A DNA stretch of 64,000 bases from Viscum album (taxonomy: Eukaryota > Streptophyta > Magnoliopsida > Santalales > Viscaceae): positions 538,380,394 through 538,444,393 of the forward strand of contig OY728143.1 in the NCBI GenBank assembly GCA_963277665.1, written 5' to 3'. The notes beneath the pieces were generated by a model. That model searched no databases. It saw only the letters and a list, made by a program, of their open reading frames with translations, and was not told the origin of the DNA. A program made the translations under genes and the position numbers. This document shows, piece after piece, positions 24,594 through 37,400 of the stretch; positions within the stretch are counted from its first letter, which is position 1; every line of letters starts with the position of its first letter.

Positions 24594-24700
24594 ATCACAT
24601 GGGCCAGTGGTATGTGATGCACCCTTGTCGCCCTTTGGTTGCGGCTTTGATTCTCGCGGCCTTGCCGGACGTGACGGGTTGCCACCCAACCTCAAGTTTT
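24594..24700 (+). mobile_element. Short SINE-like (tRNA-head) insertion in element C
   Basis: An abrupt GC-rich island of about 100 bp in AT-rich DNA. GGGCCAGTGGTATG (24,601-24,614) resembles an A box, and GCTTTGATTCTCGCGG (24,645-24,660) resembles a B box at tRNA-like spacing. It ends in a T-rich run (CAAGTTTTTTCTTTT). No flanking duplication was found. It could be a remnant of some other element. Confidence 0.4.
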
Positions 24701-25380
24701 TTCTTTTATGGAAATCCAAAAATAATATCAAACAAGAATTATCCAAAATACTTATGTCTGAACTCACAGTACAAAATTTATAAGGAAGGTAAACACAATG
24801 AATATCCTTTTTTCCGTGTAATAACATGTTAACACCTTCATCATGTAGTCTTTTAAAACACTCCAACATACTGAATTACCCTAAAACATTTTTGATTACA
24901 TTGATGATCCCTTATTTCTTATAGAATACTAGATATACTCCTTCTATCCATAAATTTTGTAAACACCAACAAGGATGTAATATACAAATCATTAATAAGT
25001 TTTAAAGTTGTCAAGAATATACAATATTATTTATCTAAATCAATCATGTAATATTCCACAATCACTACCTCAGTATCAGAACCATATTATGGTTTATCTT
25101 TCTCTCAACCATATATTTTCAAAAAAATTAACCTGCTATTGAGTAACATTTCTTGGTTCCACACAATCTCACGTCCTTAAGGAAATAGTATTTCATTACA
25201 ATCCTTATATACTCCATAATTATTATAACCGGTACATCATTGATACAACACTCAAATGGCATAATTCTCAAAAAACAACATACGAACAATAACAATTCAT
25301 CATTATATGTGTTAGTATCATTACTTGTTTATTATCCAATAGAATCATTTTGGGAATATTCTGATTATTTGGACATTGGT
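24701..25380. other. Element C internal sequence without recognised coding
   Basis: AT-rich. By position it should hold the protease and start of pol (minus strand), but no motif survives. I see nothing else in it. Confidence 0.3.
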
Positions 25381-25575
25381 TCATGTAGTGTCCCAACTCA
25401 TTACAGATGAAGCATTGTAAATTTGAAACCTCTTTCTTACCCTGTCACGTACATGGTGTCCTTTTTCACCATAATTATAACAAATTTCCATTCCCTTCAG
25501 GCAAGTTCTAGGGTGTTTCTTCCCATAGTAATCACATATGGGAACATTCTTCTTTTCCCTCTTCCCTTTATCCAT
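25381..25575 (-). pseudogene. gag: gag nucleocapsid (double zinc knuckle) remnant of element C
   Basis: The open frame carries CDYYGKKHPRTC followed by CYNYGEKGHHVRDR. This is the double zinc-knuckle pattern of many plant gypsy Gag proteins (CP.CGK.H.G.C then C..CG..GH..RDC). In both knuckles the second Cys has become Tyr, and the last Cys of the second knuckle has become Arg. Cys to Tyr needs a G-to-A change, consistent with cytosine deamination on the opposite strand. The rest of Gag should lie to the right (25,576-26,250), where frames are broken. Confidence 0.7.
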
Positions 25576-26290
25576 ATTTCTCTTTTCTATCCTTTTCTTC
25601 TCTTGATTGCCTTCAAAGACATAGGACTTAGAGAATTATTTACTTATCTTACTAACACATGATACTATTTCTTCATATGTTGAGAATACATTGGAGACTA
25701 TTTCCCTTCTAAATTTGGGGTTAATACTTTGAAATATATGATCCTTCTTACTGTTTGGATCATACGTATTGCTGGAGTTCACATTCCTTCTATTTGGTGC
25801 CATTTCAATACAATGGAAAAAACTAGGTCAGTTTATGAATTGCAATGAATAATTCCAAACTTGTAAAATAGCTAATGTAAATTGAATGGTTTATAGATAT
25901 AATCCATAATCATAATGATGTTTTCTTTGAGAAATTATATACTCATAAACCCTTCATAATGATTTGTATAGAAAATGGAAATTATCCAAAGTATATCCCC
26001 CAAGAGTGTCGTAACCAAGAGTGCAACAAGGCTCATTATCGTGCACCAGTTCTTGTTCATGTCGAGCTCAAAGTGGTGTTTTCTGGTTTTACCCCTAGGT
26101 ACATATGTTCCAGAGCCACCTCTTCCTTCTCATATCTAGACATGGATGTATTTTCATGGAAAACTCACAAAATATCTACATTACTAAAATTATAGGAATT
26201 TATTCAATAATAATCCTCAAAGTCTAAGTTAGGTCTATGTGCTCTAATCAGATTTTATCTAAATCAAGCTTCCATGGTTATTGCTAAACT

Positions 26291-26305
26291 TTCGCCGATA
26301 CCAAC
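26291..26305 (-). other. Primer-binding site of element C
   Basis: The minus strand reads GTTGGTATCGGCGAA, directly next to the LTR edge. It matches the initiator-Met tRNA complement (TTGGTATCAGAGC) with a few changes. It proves the minus orientation and that the right-hand copy is the 5' LTR. Confidence 0.8.
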
Positions 26306-28600
26306 TATAATGCCCTGACCAGAGTTACCCAGAGATGGTGCATTATTTTAATACATTGGCATGATTGCAGGGAATCACGTCTCGATTGACCGATCGATTT
26401 AACAGTCTTGGAAAATAGATTACATACAAGATTGTTACATTACACTTTATAACATACATAAAAACAAAAATAATCCTTTATAAATTCCATTATTCCCTTG
26501 GATTAACCCTGCATATCAATCACAATACACTTCGTAGAATCCTGGGAAAAACAAAACATAGAAAGCGGTGAGCTCAGATGATCAGTAAGGATAACAATAC
26601 AACAGAAACATTCAAAAATATGCATAAACATTTAAGGCAATGTATAAATAAAAAAATCCTTTTAAACATGAAATTAAGAATAATATGGAAAATATAAAAT
26701 GAAATAATTCCATTTACATATTCACATGGATATTATACTAGTCGAATAATCACATGCAACATCAATAACCACTTTCATAATGATGGAATTGATAATGCCA
26801 GACTATCAAAACCACATAGTCGCTGCCTTGTGACAAGACTACAAATAAGATTTTGTCATGGAATTGTGGAAAGACACTAGTTTGTATCATGAGACCTACT
26901 GATGCATTGAGGATCTATAGAGGGCTCCACCCATCTCAAATTCAGTGCAATGCATTCCTCATATGAACAGGTTTAAACATAACATAAACATTCATATTAA
27001 AACTATCATACAAAATGTTAATATATTCTCCATAAACCATGAATGGTATTAAAATAACACATCCAAAGTTAAAAACCTTCAATATAATATGAATGATTTG
27101 TATCATATTAAATAAACTTTAAATAAGCTTAAAATCAATCAAAGGATGTTGACATAAATGAAATCAAAACAATTTGAGAGAAATATCACATTTTATAAAT
27201 CATTTAAAGGACACATAATTATAAAATTTAACATTTATTTTGAAAATATTCTTATAATCTTGTAAGGGATGTGTCGATGATTTTATAACGGTGGAAAATA
27301 GCGTCACCCTCCGTATAAGTTAAAAAATATTTTTACCTTTATTTTGGCAAAAAGGTTAAAAATGACCTTATTTGGACAGCGACATAAAGATTCCTTTATA
27401 ATCATCTTATAAAAAACCAAAAAGTGTATAAATGAAATCAACCCATAGTCTATAAAATAGTAAGAATTATTTGAAATACATTTTTAAAAACATGGATGTG
27501 GTTGATAAAGAGGTCCTAGTAGATAATTATGTATAAACAACCTCGGATAATGAAGAGATTGTAAAATAAACCCTTACCATGTACTTTTCCTTGGTTGACG
27601 GTAGGATAAACTCCTGAATAAAGGTGAAATAATTTTTATTAAATTATAAAATAATAATATACATTTATATGATATCATATATGATCTTTTAAGATTACTT
27701 TGTTAATAATATCTTAGTATTATCGTCGTTTCGAGTGTTAACTTACTCGCTTTATTTAATATGTTTTGTTACAAAAGCCATGTTTGTTATGGATAGTATG
27801 TATATTATTCATATCCACTACTATATCAAGTCCTTAATCATTATTGTTATCATAAAATGAGAATTAGACTTGAATGGATACGATGGTGAATGAATCTCAT
27901 CAGGTTCGTGGAGTCGGTAGTTCGTACGTACACACGAACGCTACTTCCATTTCATTTTTCATTTTAAATGGAATAAAAACCAAAGTATACATTGGTATAT
28001 TATTATTATATTTTAAAATGATATCTTATTTTTGTTACTTAGGTTCATTAACACCATCCTTTATACGTTCCATGTATGGTATGAACGAGTTATATTACAT
28101 TGATGGGGTGGTAGTCCGCACTTCCTCAAATGAAATTATCGTATATATATACAACATGAATAGAATAATGGAATGATATAAAATGGAATTATAAAGCTTG
28201 TATATAAAATATATATCACAAATATCATATTTAATTATAGTTCCATAATAATTTCCAGCATGATAGGTTGTAGGAGATAATTTAACAATCAACGTTTTGT
28301 GAGGCGTTTGGTTTCCATCCATAGACACACTATGGTTCTCACCCATTAGATGGAGGTGTGTGTAATTTTAGTTTGAATAATTATCATAAAAATATCTTAG
28401 TATAATGAGTATACTGGGTTTTTTACAAAAGAATAGAATAAGATTATTTTAGGGGTTCAGATATGTAAAATAAAAGAAAAAATGTTAAGAGAAATCATTA
28501 CAATTAATTTGGGTAACTCCCTTTGGTTTGAACCAAAAAGTACTCTTGAAGTGCCTTATGCCTATGGTAAGGCTTTTAAGAAGAGTAGAGGTATGTAGGG
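26306..28600 (-). repeat. 5' LTR of element C, truncated at its 5' (right) end
   Basis: It starts on the plus strand with TATAATGCCCTGACC, a decayed TGTAACGCCCCGACC. It follows the other LTR for about 2.3 kb, then breaks after GTATGTAGGG into B LTR sequence that corresponds to about 13,195 in the B 5' LTR. About 2.1 kb of this LTR is gone, including the TATA-box region. Confidence 0.8.
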
Positions 28601-30019
28601 AACTTAATTACATACTAGGATCCTCTATTTTTCGGCATCATTAGGATCATGTGTGGGACTAATTATTTACTAGGATCATGTGTTGGTATAATGATTTTGG
28701 ATCCTATGTGGGGTTTCCACCTAACAATGTAACATGACTCAGTAGTTACATTTAATCATCTCTACTACTTTACCTAAGTTATACCCGATGTTAGCTAAGT
28801 CCTTAACTTTTTGGTGATACCTTTGTGGTATTCTTCTATGTGGTGTACCTATGTGGTACTTAAATTCATGGTGATACCATTATAGTATTCCTCTGTGTGG
28901 AGTACTTCTGTGGTATATACCATCATTGTGATACCATTGTGGAATTCTTATGTGTGGTATACATGTATAGTACATTACTTCGTGGTGATAACATGGTGGT
29001 ATTCATCACTGTGGTGAACCTATGTGGTACTTTCCTTCATGATGATATCATTCTTGTATTCTTCAGTGTGGTGTACCTCTATGGTACATACCTTTGTGAT
29101 GATACCTTTGTTTTATTCTTCTTTGTGTCGTACCTATGTGGAACTTACCTTCGTGGTGATACCTTTGTGGTATTCTTTTGTGTGGCTTACCTATGTGGTA
29201 CATTCCTTCGTGGTGATACCTTGGTGGTATTCTTCAGTGCGGTGATCCTATGATGTAATTTCCTTCATGGTGATACCTTTTTGATATTTTTATATGTGGT
29301 GTTACCTTTGTTGTATATACCTTTGTGGTGTTGCATTCATGGTATTCATTCCATCATGGAACAATTGTGCTTTGAGAAAATTAGTTGGGCATTGTGTTTC
29401 CTCGTGAATGAGATAGGTATACTTGATAACCTAGGTTTATGTATCAGAATATACCAAAGTAGGGTTGATTGTTGTTTACATGATTTCAGTTTACCCATTT
29501 GGGATTTTGAGAGACCTTCGGGGGTCTCAGGGTCCCTACTGAGTATAATTATACTCACCCATGCACGGGATATGCCCGCACATTGTTGTGTTTGGTGTAG
29601 ATAATGGACAACGTTGAGTGAGGACAAGAGTACCAGGATAAGAGGTAGCTCAACGGTGGAAATTAGATGAGGATTACCATATATACGGACGTTTGAGAGC
29701 TATACATACCCTTCAGGTAGTATCCTTGGTGGGAGTGCAATGAGCAATTCATGTTTAATAGTGCATTTCAGTTTTCTGTTACTTTCTAGATGTGCTTGTA
29801 TTCTTGCATAGTTTTCTTACTATACAGACTATTTTTACTATATAGTTTTCTTGTGATCATATATTGTTGTGTTCATGTTTGCGTGTGCTTACATATTATA
29901 AAGGCAATGCCTTCCTGGTTTTAGGGAATACGCCTTTTGGTGCTAGTATCCATCCCCTGGCCTATGGAAGGAGTGCTTGTGGTAGTCACAGCATGTGCCA
30001 TAAGGGATGGGTCATGACA
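28601..30019 (+). repeat. 3' LTR of element B, right part
   Basis: It resumes the B LTR after the C insertion: ACTAGGATCCTCT (28,614) against 13,230, CATCTCTACTACT (28,766) against 13,348. It ends GGGATGGGTCATGACA (30,004-30,019) like the 5' LTR. From 30,020 the D sequence continues. Confidence 0.85.
28815..29350. repeat. 57-bp minisatellite in the B 3' LTR
   Basis: GATGATACC/GGTGATACC words at 29,098, 29,155 and 29,212 are exactly 57 bp apart, and further units extend on both sides. About 9 units, against about 8 in the 5' LTR. Open frames through the array (e.g. 28,897-29,253) result from the repeat and are not genes. Confidence 0.85.
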
Positions 30020-30339
30020 AGGAAGATGTTGTTTCAACGCATTAAACGATCTACAACATTTATCATCCAAGTATAACTTCAATCCTTTATCAGAGATAAT
30101 TGAAATCGAACAATAAATCTATGATAAGTTATTTGCACACCTGTTAAACTGTATAGCCTATCCCAAGAAGATGAGAATCATAATAACATTCCATGACTTC
30201 TACCATGCCATAATCATGTTAATCTTTATTGAATAATCTATGATAGAATTTCATGAAAACCAATGGCCTAATAATATCACTACCTGAATTTAGAAACATA
30301 ATTAAATAACTTTTCAAAAAGTCAGTGATTTCTCAACAA

Positions 30340-30770
30340 ATCCAAAACATCTCTGACAATACTCACATGTTCATTCCTAGATAGAGAATAAATAATTATT
30401 CCATCTAAATAGACCAAACTAAATGAATCCATATTATTTTTAATATTAAAATTAATCAAATATATAAATTTATAAAAAAAAACTTATTAGGTCAAAAGTT
30501 ATGATATGTTACTAATGATATGAAAAGCTGATCTAGATGTGGGTTTTCTAAATTTCATATTCTTTTATACTAAACTAGTCATTAAATAATCAAGTTTAAA
30601 TATTCATGAACCATTTATCCACTTGAAACTAGTTACAGCGATCAAGAATACCTGGAATGAGATACTTGTTGTTTATATTGAATTGATTTAGTTTTCAATA
30701 ATAAAAAAAACAAGCAATGTGTTCTATAAACATTCACGGAATAGAGAATTGCACCAATCTAAGGTGACAC
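30340..30770 (-). pseudogene. Reverse transcriptase remnant, element D unit 1
   Basis: Aligned to the better copy at 45,330-45,760. The minus-strand translation is broken by many stops and frameshifts, so the call depends mainly on that alignment and on collinearity of the two units. Confidence 0.5.
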
Positions 30771-32859
30771 ACTCCGACGTATAAAGACTTTCTGTAATTG
30801 ATATTCTAAATAAATTTTATTCTATTTAATTTTATTTGGTTTTATATAGAAAGATGTTATAAAAACAAATTGAGTGTGTTGTAGTATATCGGTAGAAAAT
30901 TTGACCTCCAATACTGGTGGGTAAATAGAGATGTTTGCGAAAAAAAATGGTAATCTTAATGAAAACGTGGGGGAGGTCATCATTAATATATTCTAAATCC
31001 ATGTTAAATATAAAATCATGTCTCAATTACCCCAAATAAAAATGAGGTGGTCTAGATCTACTCTACCATATGTCCCACTCCCCATACAAGACACGAATCA
31101 CCCAATCAGGAACCATAAAAGAGACCCGTCGATGAAAAAAAATCAATTCCAACATTATTAGCATCGATCCAATCCATCCTGAAAATGAAAACATGGGTAT
31201 TAATACTGAGAATAAGAAAATACCATGTCTGATCAGTTTCTGATAAATATAAGAAACACGTAGAACAACAATGGCAAAGTCATAACATCATTTCAAGGAG
31301 TGTAGTGATGTCCACGAATATACATAAAATTTCAATAGAAATAACAATAACATTATAAAATATGAATCAAAATGGATGAATGAGATTAAGATGTATCAAA
31401 TTAATAGTCTTTAATGATGATGGTATAATTATGATATCCCTATGAGTCATTTTACAATCATTTAATTCCTCTATAGACTCTACATTATGTGAATAATCTT
31501 ATTTCCAGATGTTTATATCTCAAACCGCTAAGATTGTGAAGAATATTATTTCTCCATATTACTGTTATGTGATGATGATTCTATGACACGTGTTGTAATA
31601 GAAAATTAATGATTGAATCTATCAATGTGACCTAAGAATCTGCATGAATCACATATACTGGGTTCCCAAGTGCGAACCTATTTATTGTTCCCATTATTCC
31701 CACACTAATTGAAATTCAATGTGCCTCTTCGAAGAACTACATGGGATATTGATGAAATTTAAATTTGAGAAAAACCAAAATAATCATTTATCTAGTTCAT
31801 TCCATTATAATGTCTAATAGATATACTTTTCCTATAAAATGAAACTCCCCCAAGCCTAACATTCAATCATTTTCATGATTAGCCATCAACACCATATCCA
31901 ACACATCAACTAAAGAAGATAGTATCAAAAAGAAATCCTTTGAATCCCTATCATAATGAGATAAAATCTCAAATATTTTATTACACTTCTTATAATTAGA
32001 TAGAATCCAAGGTGAATAAATTAGATGATTGGAAATTGGTTTTCATATCTTTTAACTGTCAAATTTTTCTACTCAGGTTTAAAAAAAATATATCCTTATC
32101 CAACACCATGTACTCTAGATAGGATTGGCCAGTGAAAAGAACATGAATTTCCTTCCGTTGTAATACTCCATTGTTATGGATGTTCACCACATAGTCCCAA
32201 CATGTATTGATAGGTCCCTATAGTTTTACTGTTTCACATTTCACCTTAATTGCATCAATTGTCTCTATGATCATTTAAAAAATTCTATATTTCTCATCCA
32301 TTTTTCCACATATTAAGGATCATTAGAAACATTGATATATGGTGGTATTTGGAGAAGGTAATATTAATACTTAAAAATTATTTTATAAAAATTATTTTCC
32401 TAAAAATAGATACTGGACAAGAATGGGTGATGGTTATTATTTGAATACATGAAAATAATGCATAATGACAATAATGATAATATGTTCGAAAAGAGGATTT
32501 TTCTGGTTTGTCACATCATAATCATCCACTCAAATCACATTCACATGACTTCTAAATGTAATGATTCTAAAAAACATTTGAAAAAAGTGATGGCATCATA
32601 AGATTACTCAGATCAACACTAAACAAGGGGAAAAAGTAATTTAATTAAATAATAACGAAAATAAAATTTTTATTTCCACCTATCCAAATAATAATTAGTG
32701 AAATATAATAACCAAACCTCAATATTCCTTTACCAAACATCCCATTTTGATAAAAGTATCATTACAATGATAAATGAACATAAATGCACTTGTAACAATC
32801 TCTTATATTGAGGAAATATATCTCAATTGCATACTATCATCTAGAAATTATGCTTAACC

Positions 32860-32877
32860 TTCACTTCTAATACTACT
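32860..32877 (-). other. Primer-binding-site remnant, element D unit 1
   Basis: The plus strand TTCTAATACTACTTATTCACAAACC aligns with the PBS/LTR edge at 47,855-47,879. The minus-strand AAGTAGTATTAGAA is a decayed Met-tRNA complement. Confidence 0.4.
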
Positions 32878-32878
32878 T

Positions 32879-34460
32879 ATTCACAAACCAGTTTAGAATC
32901 CTCGGTACCGTAATACCCACACTAGAAATAACATACCCTGAATGTAATTCTAGATAACTACATGATGGAAACTAGAAACATGTAGCAATAAAATTAATAT
33001 TGGGAATATATGTTCCTCATAAGCAGTCGAAGATATAGTTACATATCAGTATGATCAATGAAAGAAACAAATGGAGGCAACATTAGAAACCAAATAGGTA
33101 TATCAAAAACTAATATAATACATCATCCAAATACCATAACTATCATGATAAAACTCAATCATCCCAATGGTATTAAAAAATCACACCCAAATTGTCCTGA
33201 AAATCCACATCTTATAAGAGGTGCTTTTCCATTACTAGAACCTAACAACATAAAATCTCCAAACACCCAAAGGGAAAGAAAATGTTTGGATTTAAATACT
33301 AGTAAATCCTCAAAAAATCTACCATAGTAATATTTCATTATAAACAGGGAAAAATCATTATCTTTTAAATAAAATAGTCATGGTAGTAAAATTTAATAAT
33401 AGAAAAATAATTCTATTGAAATGAGGAAATATTTTGAATCCATAAATTAATAATCATTTTATATAAAACATAATACCTAAATCTAGTGGCCTGAATAAAT
33501 AATTTCAAAATAAATTAAATATATATACATATCAATCAATGATCTCATATCACCCCCACTTAATGTAAAATTACATTATCTCCCACTGGAGAGAAAATTT
33601 GACACCTCTCACTTAATTGAATATTACATACACTCCCAATTAAGTGAAAATTACGTCCACCCCCATATAAGTAAATTTTTTCCACTCCCATTTATGGTAA
33701 AATTTCATACAATAATAAGAATATGTCATTTTAAAATGAATTAAATTCTCATTTTCCGATCATAATTTCAATATACTAAATTTTTTTCAGAACCAAATCA
33801 AGTATTTTTCATCATTTCATAGATTTAAAAATTAATCTAGGTATAGGGTTTAGGGAAATAAATTTAATATATTTTCAATGTAAATAAAAAAAATTATTTA
33901 CAATTTTCAAAAACATCTAAAGCACACCCCAAATTCAATTTCAATTGGAGTTGAGAGTTTTCAACAACTTCAATACCAAATCAACTAAAATTTCAATTTT
34001 TTGGTATGGGTTTTAAAAAATAAATTAAAATAAATATAATTTAAATTATTAAAATATAGGTATATTACATAGGTATTATCAATTTAAACACATAACATTA
34101 TCAAAATGGACACATAATAGAACAACCACAATGATATTTTCCAACTAAAAACATAGGAAATAATGATCAAGGAATCAAAACGCGATTAATGATCCATTGT
34201 AAAATAGTTTATATCTATCAAATACTAGATGATCAATCTAATCTTTGGAGGGAATACTGGTAGAGTGGTATATAAATAGTAGGAGAAGATCATTTAATTA
34301 AGGGCGATTGAATGAGGATCTCTATCCTTTAGCACTCTATGAAAATAGTTTTTAGGAGCCATAAATAGTTATTGAGATCCTCTAACAGCTCTATTTCATA
34401 TTATGTCAATATTAATATTGTTCGAGAGTTAAAACATTAAATAGGGAAATTGTTAATTAA
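32879..34460. repeat. Direct repeat R2 of element D, unit 1
   Basis: It matches R1 at 8,180-9,700 and 41,020-42,700, and R2 of unit 2 at 47,869-49,480. It contains the CACCCCC/CACTTAA ladder at 33,550-33,700 and ends near a shared AAATAAATCATTTAGAAT phrase (34,466). Confidence 0.55.
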
Positions 34461-37400
34461 TTTTAATAAATAAATCATTTAGAATACACGATCAATTATA
34501 TAGAATATATATTTTATAATATTTAATGAAAATAATAGCCCTGAGTGCCAGAAAATATGTTATGGACAAATATTTTTCAAATAATTATTCTTTTAAAAAC
34601 AATTTAAAATGGTATTCAAATGTGAACCATTTGATAAATGTTAGAAAATTTCTTTTTAAATCCATTTTAAATATGCAATATTATGACGAAGAATATAATT
34701 GGGGAATAATTTTTTTATAAAATTTCAATTTTGAAAACATTTAAAAAAACTTGGATATTAAATTGAATGATACCCAATAAACAACTTATATATGATTAAT
34801 AACACCTATATACAAAATTGTTGATGTTTCATTAATCAAAAAGTGAGGCAATGAAAAAAATGGGATCCACATTCCTTAATATTAGAGAATAAATGAAATT
34901 AGGATCATAAAAATAAGAGACTATGATTTCATTTTAAATAACCTTCAACATAACCAATCATGAAAAAAAATATTGTATCATAAAAATTTTATGACATTGC
35001 TAACCATTTAATTGTAAGTCATATGAAAGAAAAAAAATGAATAAAATCATTAAAAATAATGAACATAAGGATATTCATTACATAAATTGTGGTATTTATT
35101 TATATAAATATCATATAAGATGTTAGGAGAATTTCCTAAACATATTTCATAATGAAATAGAATTTGAGAAAAATTCCCCTTAAGATATTCATATCATTTA
35201 AAAAATAGTTATTGGGCGGTTTGATTTTCTGTAAAAAATTTAAATCATGACAGAAATTTTTAAATACATAATAAAAAATATATAGGTATATTCAAATATA
35301 ATCATATCATACGGTGTCACGAATAAGTGTTTTGTCCCAATGAATGGAAAAAGTGAAATGAAACCCTTTACCACTCAATTACAATAACGATAAATACCCT
35401 TGGATGGAATTACTAAAATTGAATCTTATGACATGAATAATTTGTTAGAATTAATGATATTACATATAAATTTGGATGCATATAAACCCCATATTTTATA
35501 TATGTGGTATATATAGAATATATCACATAGTAATAAAAGCGATGTGAGAAAACCCTTAACTCAAGTCTAGATATTCCATGTGTGACCTTTATTACTAATG
35601 TGATAATATTATACCAGTTATATTATTTCTTAAGAAAAAATTTCATGTTTAATAGATTATAATATTTTATTATTTTATTTGAATGAAATATTATAATACA
35701 AAATTAGGTTTTTCCTAGTCCAATATTTCTATGTTGTTTGGTTTAATGATTCAAATTGGAATCAGTATGTTGAATATTGTGAAAGAGGTAATTTATTAAT
35801 AATACCTATATTAATAATCAGGAAATAATTATCCAATTTAGTCATGAATTATTCATTCACACCCAATCATGAATGATGGTTATGAAAATTGATCAATATT
35901 AAAATAATAGAGACTATATTTCGTATATATGCCCGAGTAAAATTTCCATTCTTAAATGATAATTATAGAAAATGTTATGTATTAAATTTTCTTAAATTAA
36001 TGATCATAATATCCTAAATACCATATTTATTATTTTTATATACTTATACATATCATCCATGAGATTTAATAATGAAAATTTGTCAAATCACATTATCGAG
36101 GTGGTAGTCCACATGTACACATAAACAATGATGTATAAATTTAGAATAATGTGATGTTTTATGAAATAATAAATTCGTAGAGATTGTAATTGAACAATAA
36201 AGAGTTACAAGATATAGGTCATGAAAATATATACAATCAAAACATGTCATTAAGAAGGATTTGTTGAATGTTACACACTGGTCACTCTTTTCTATCAATT
36301 GTGGGAGCCTGGAGATATATCATGATATTTGAGATAATTATATTAGGATAATTATAATAAAGAGATTAGATATTATAAATAAAACTACCAGGTTTATTAT
36401 TTGGTGAATTATGAATCGAAAAAAGTCCAAGGGTATGATGTAACCATTATAAATACCAAATGGAAATGGTAGATCATCACTATGTATTACTCACTATGAC
36501 CAAGATACATCTAATGGTAATAACTCCATAGGGGTTGTGGTTGATCATATTATCATGACTATTAATTTAATCTCATTATGATATGGTTTCCTACATGATT
36601 AAATTCCATAGTTATAAATAATATATCGGTCGAGGATGGATGGAATAATACTATCAATGGTGCCCAATCAAGATCCATGGTTTACCTCCATATCTCGAAA
36701 TGACCATAAATTTCTCTAAACAATAGGTTGAAAATTTATATATATTATCACCGCTAATATTATGGGAAATATTTGAAGACTATATAAAATGATTATGTTA
36801 TGTTGATATCATTTTCCATGGACATAAAAAGAGGGAATGATCAATATCATCCTTTAGTGAGTTTCTCATATAGTAAAGGTTTCCACATCCCCCTCAAAAT
36901 GTCTCTATATAAACCCTTTTAGGAGAAGAGATGTAAAAAAATTGTGTCATCCAAATAATATTATCATCATAACATGATATTAAAAGAAATTTATGAAGAA
37001 ATTTTAAAAGATTTTAATACCCTTCAGCAAAACATCAGAGCTTCATAATGTTAAAATAGGTGATATGTTGATAATAGTCAATGGGACCTGGAGTTTGAAA
37101 TTGGATTTGAATTGTTACTCCATATATATATGATATAGAGTAATGATTTTTGGATGAATTGAAAGCTATTTCCCAGGTACATTTTCCACATTAATATTCT
37201 TGATCACCTTTAATTTCTTTCTATTCTACATCAACTACCCCCAACACTATGTAAATTACATTATATATTCCAATTATCCCTCTTGAGTATGTATATACTA
37301 GATATATCGCATGTACTAGATTAAAAGTTGGTATATTTGTCAAATAATATCTATTAAAAGGATAAATTAATCACAATGTTTGACCCCAAATAGAAAATTA

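Larger units (their letters stand above)
19537..28600 (-). mobile_element. Element C: Ty3/gypsy retrotransposon nested in the B 3' LTR
   Basis: Two long direct repeats (19,537-about 21,840 and 26,306-28,600) flank a short internal region. Orientation is minus: the PBS (GTTGGTATCGGCGAA) lies beside the left edge of the right LTR and the polypurine tract lies beside the right edge of the left LTR. The full LTR is 4,451 bp with inverted ends TGTGACGCCCC/GGGGCGTTACA. The right LTR is cut at 28,600, losing about 2.1 kb that includes the TATA-box region, together with about 760 bp of adjoining B LTR. The internal region (2.3 kb) keeps a gag zinc-knuckle remnant and an integrase-end remnant. RT was not found. 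It is dead, and younger than B because it interrupts B. Confidence 0.85.
11629..30019 (+). mobile_element. Element B: old Ty3/gypsy retrotransposon, interrupted by element C
   Basis: Plus-strand LTR retrotransposon of the same family as element A but far more decayed. Order: truncated 5' LTR (11,629-14,566), PBS, gag, protease, RNase H and integrase remnants (14,845-17,630), polypurine tract, 3' LTR (17,681-19,536 and 28,601-30,019) split by element C. Its two LTRs share many landmarks: TGTGGAGGGTGCAGGCCAAA at 12,017 and 19,154, the 57-bp minisatellite, and the terminal GGGATGGGTCATGACA. The flanks match the unbroken site at 44,640 and 45,015 in D unit 2, so B lies inside D pol between the integrase and RT remnants. 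No target duplication survives, because the left junction is deleted. RT is missing from its pol. Clearly dead. Confidence 0.85.
30020..32878 (-). mobile_element. Element D internal region, unit 1, 5' part (right of the B insertion)
   Basis: It aligns with 45,015-47,868 in the second unit: TGTTTCAACGCATTAAA (30,028) against TGTTTCAACACATAAAA (45,028), and GAACATGAATTTCCTTCC (32,138) against 47,137. By position it should carry gag, protease and RT on the minus strand. Only RT is recognisable. Confidence 0.6.

Noticed and set aside
33058..33327. 89-codon plus-strand frame
   Set aside because: Inside repeat R2 of element D. The copy at 48,050-48,300 does not keep the frame.
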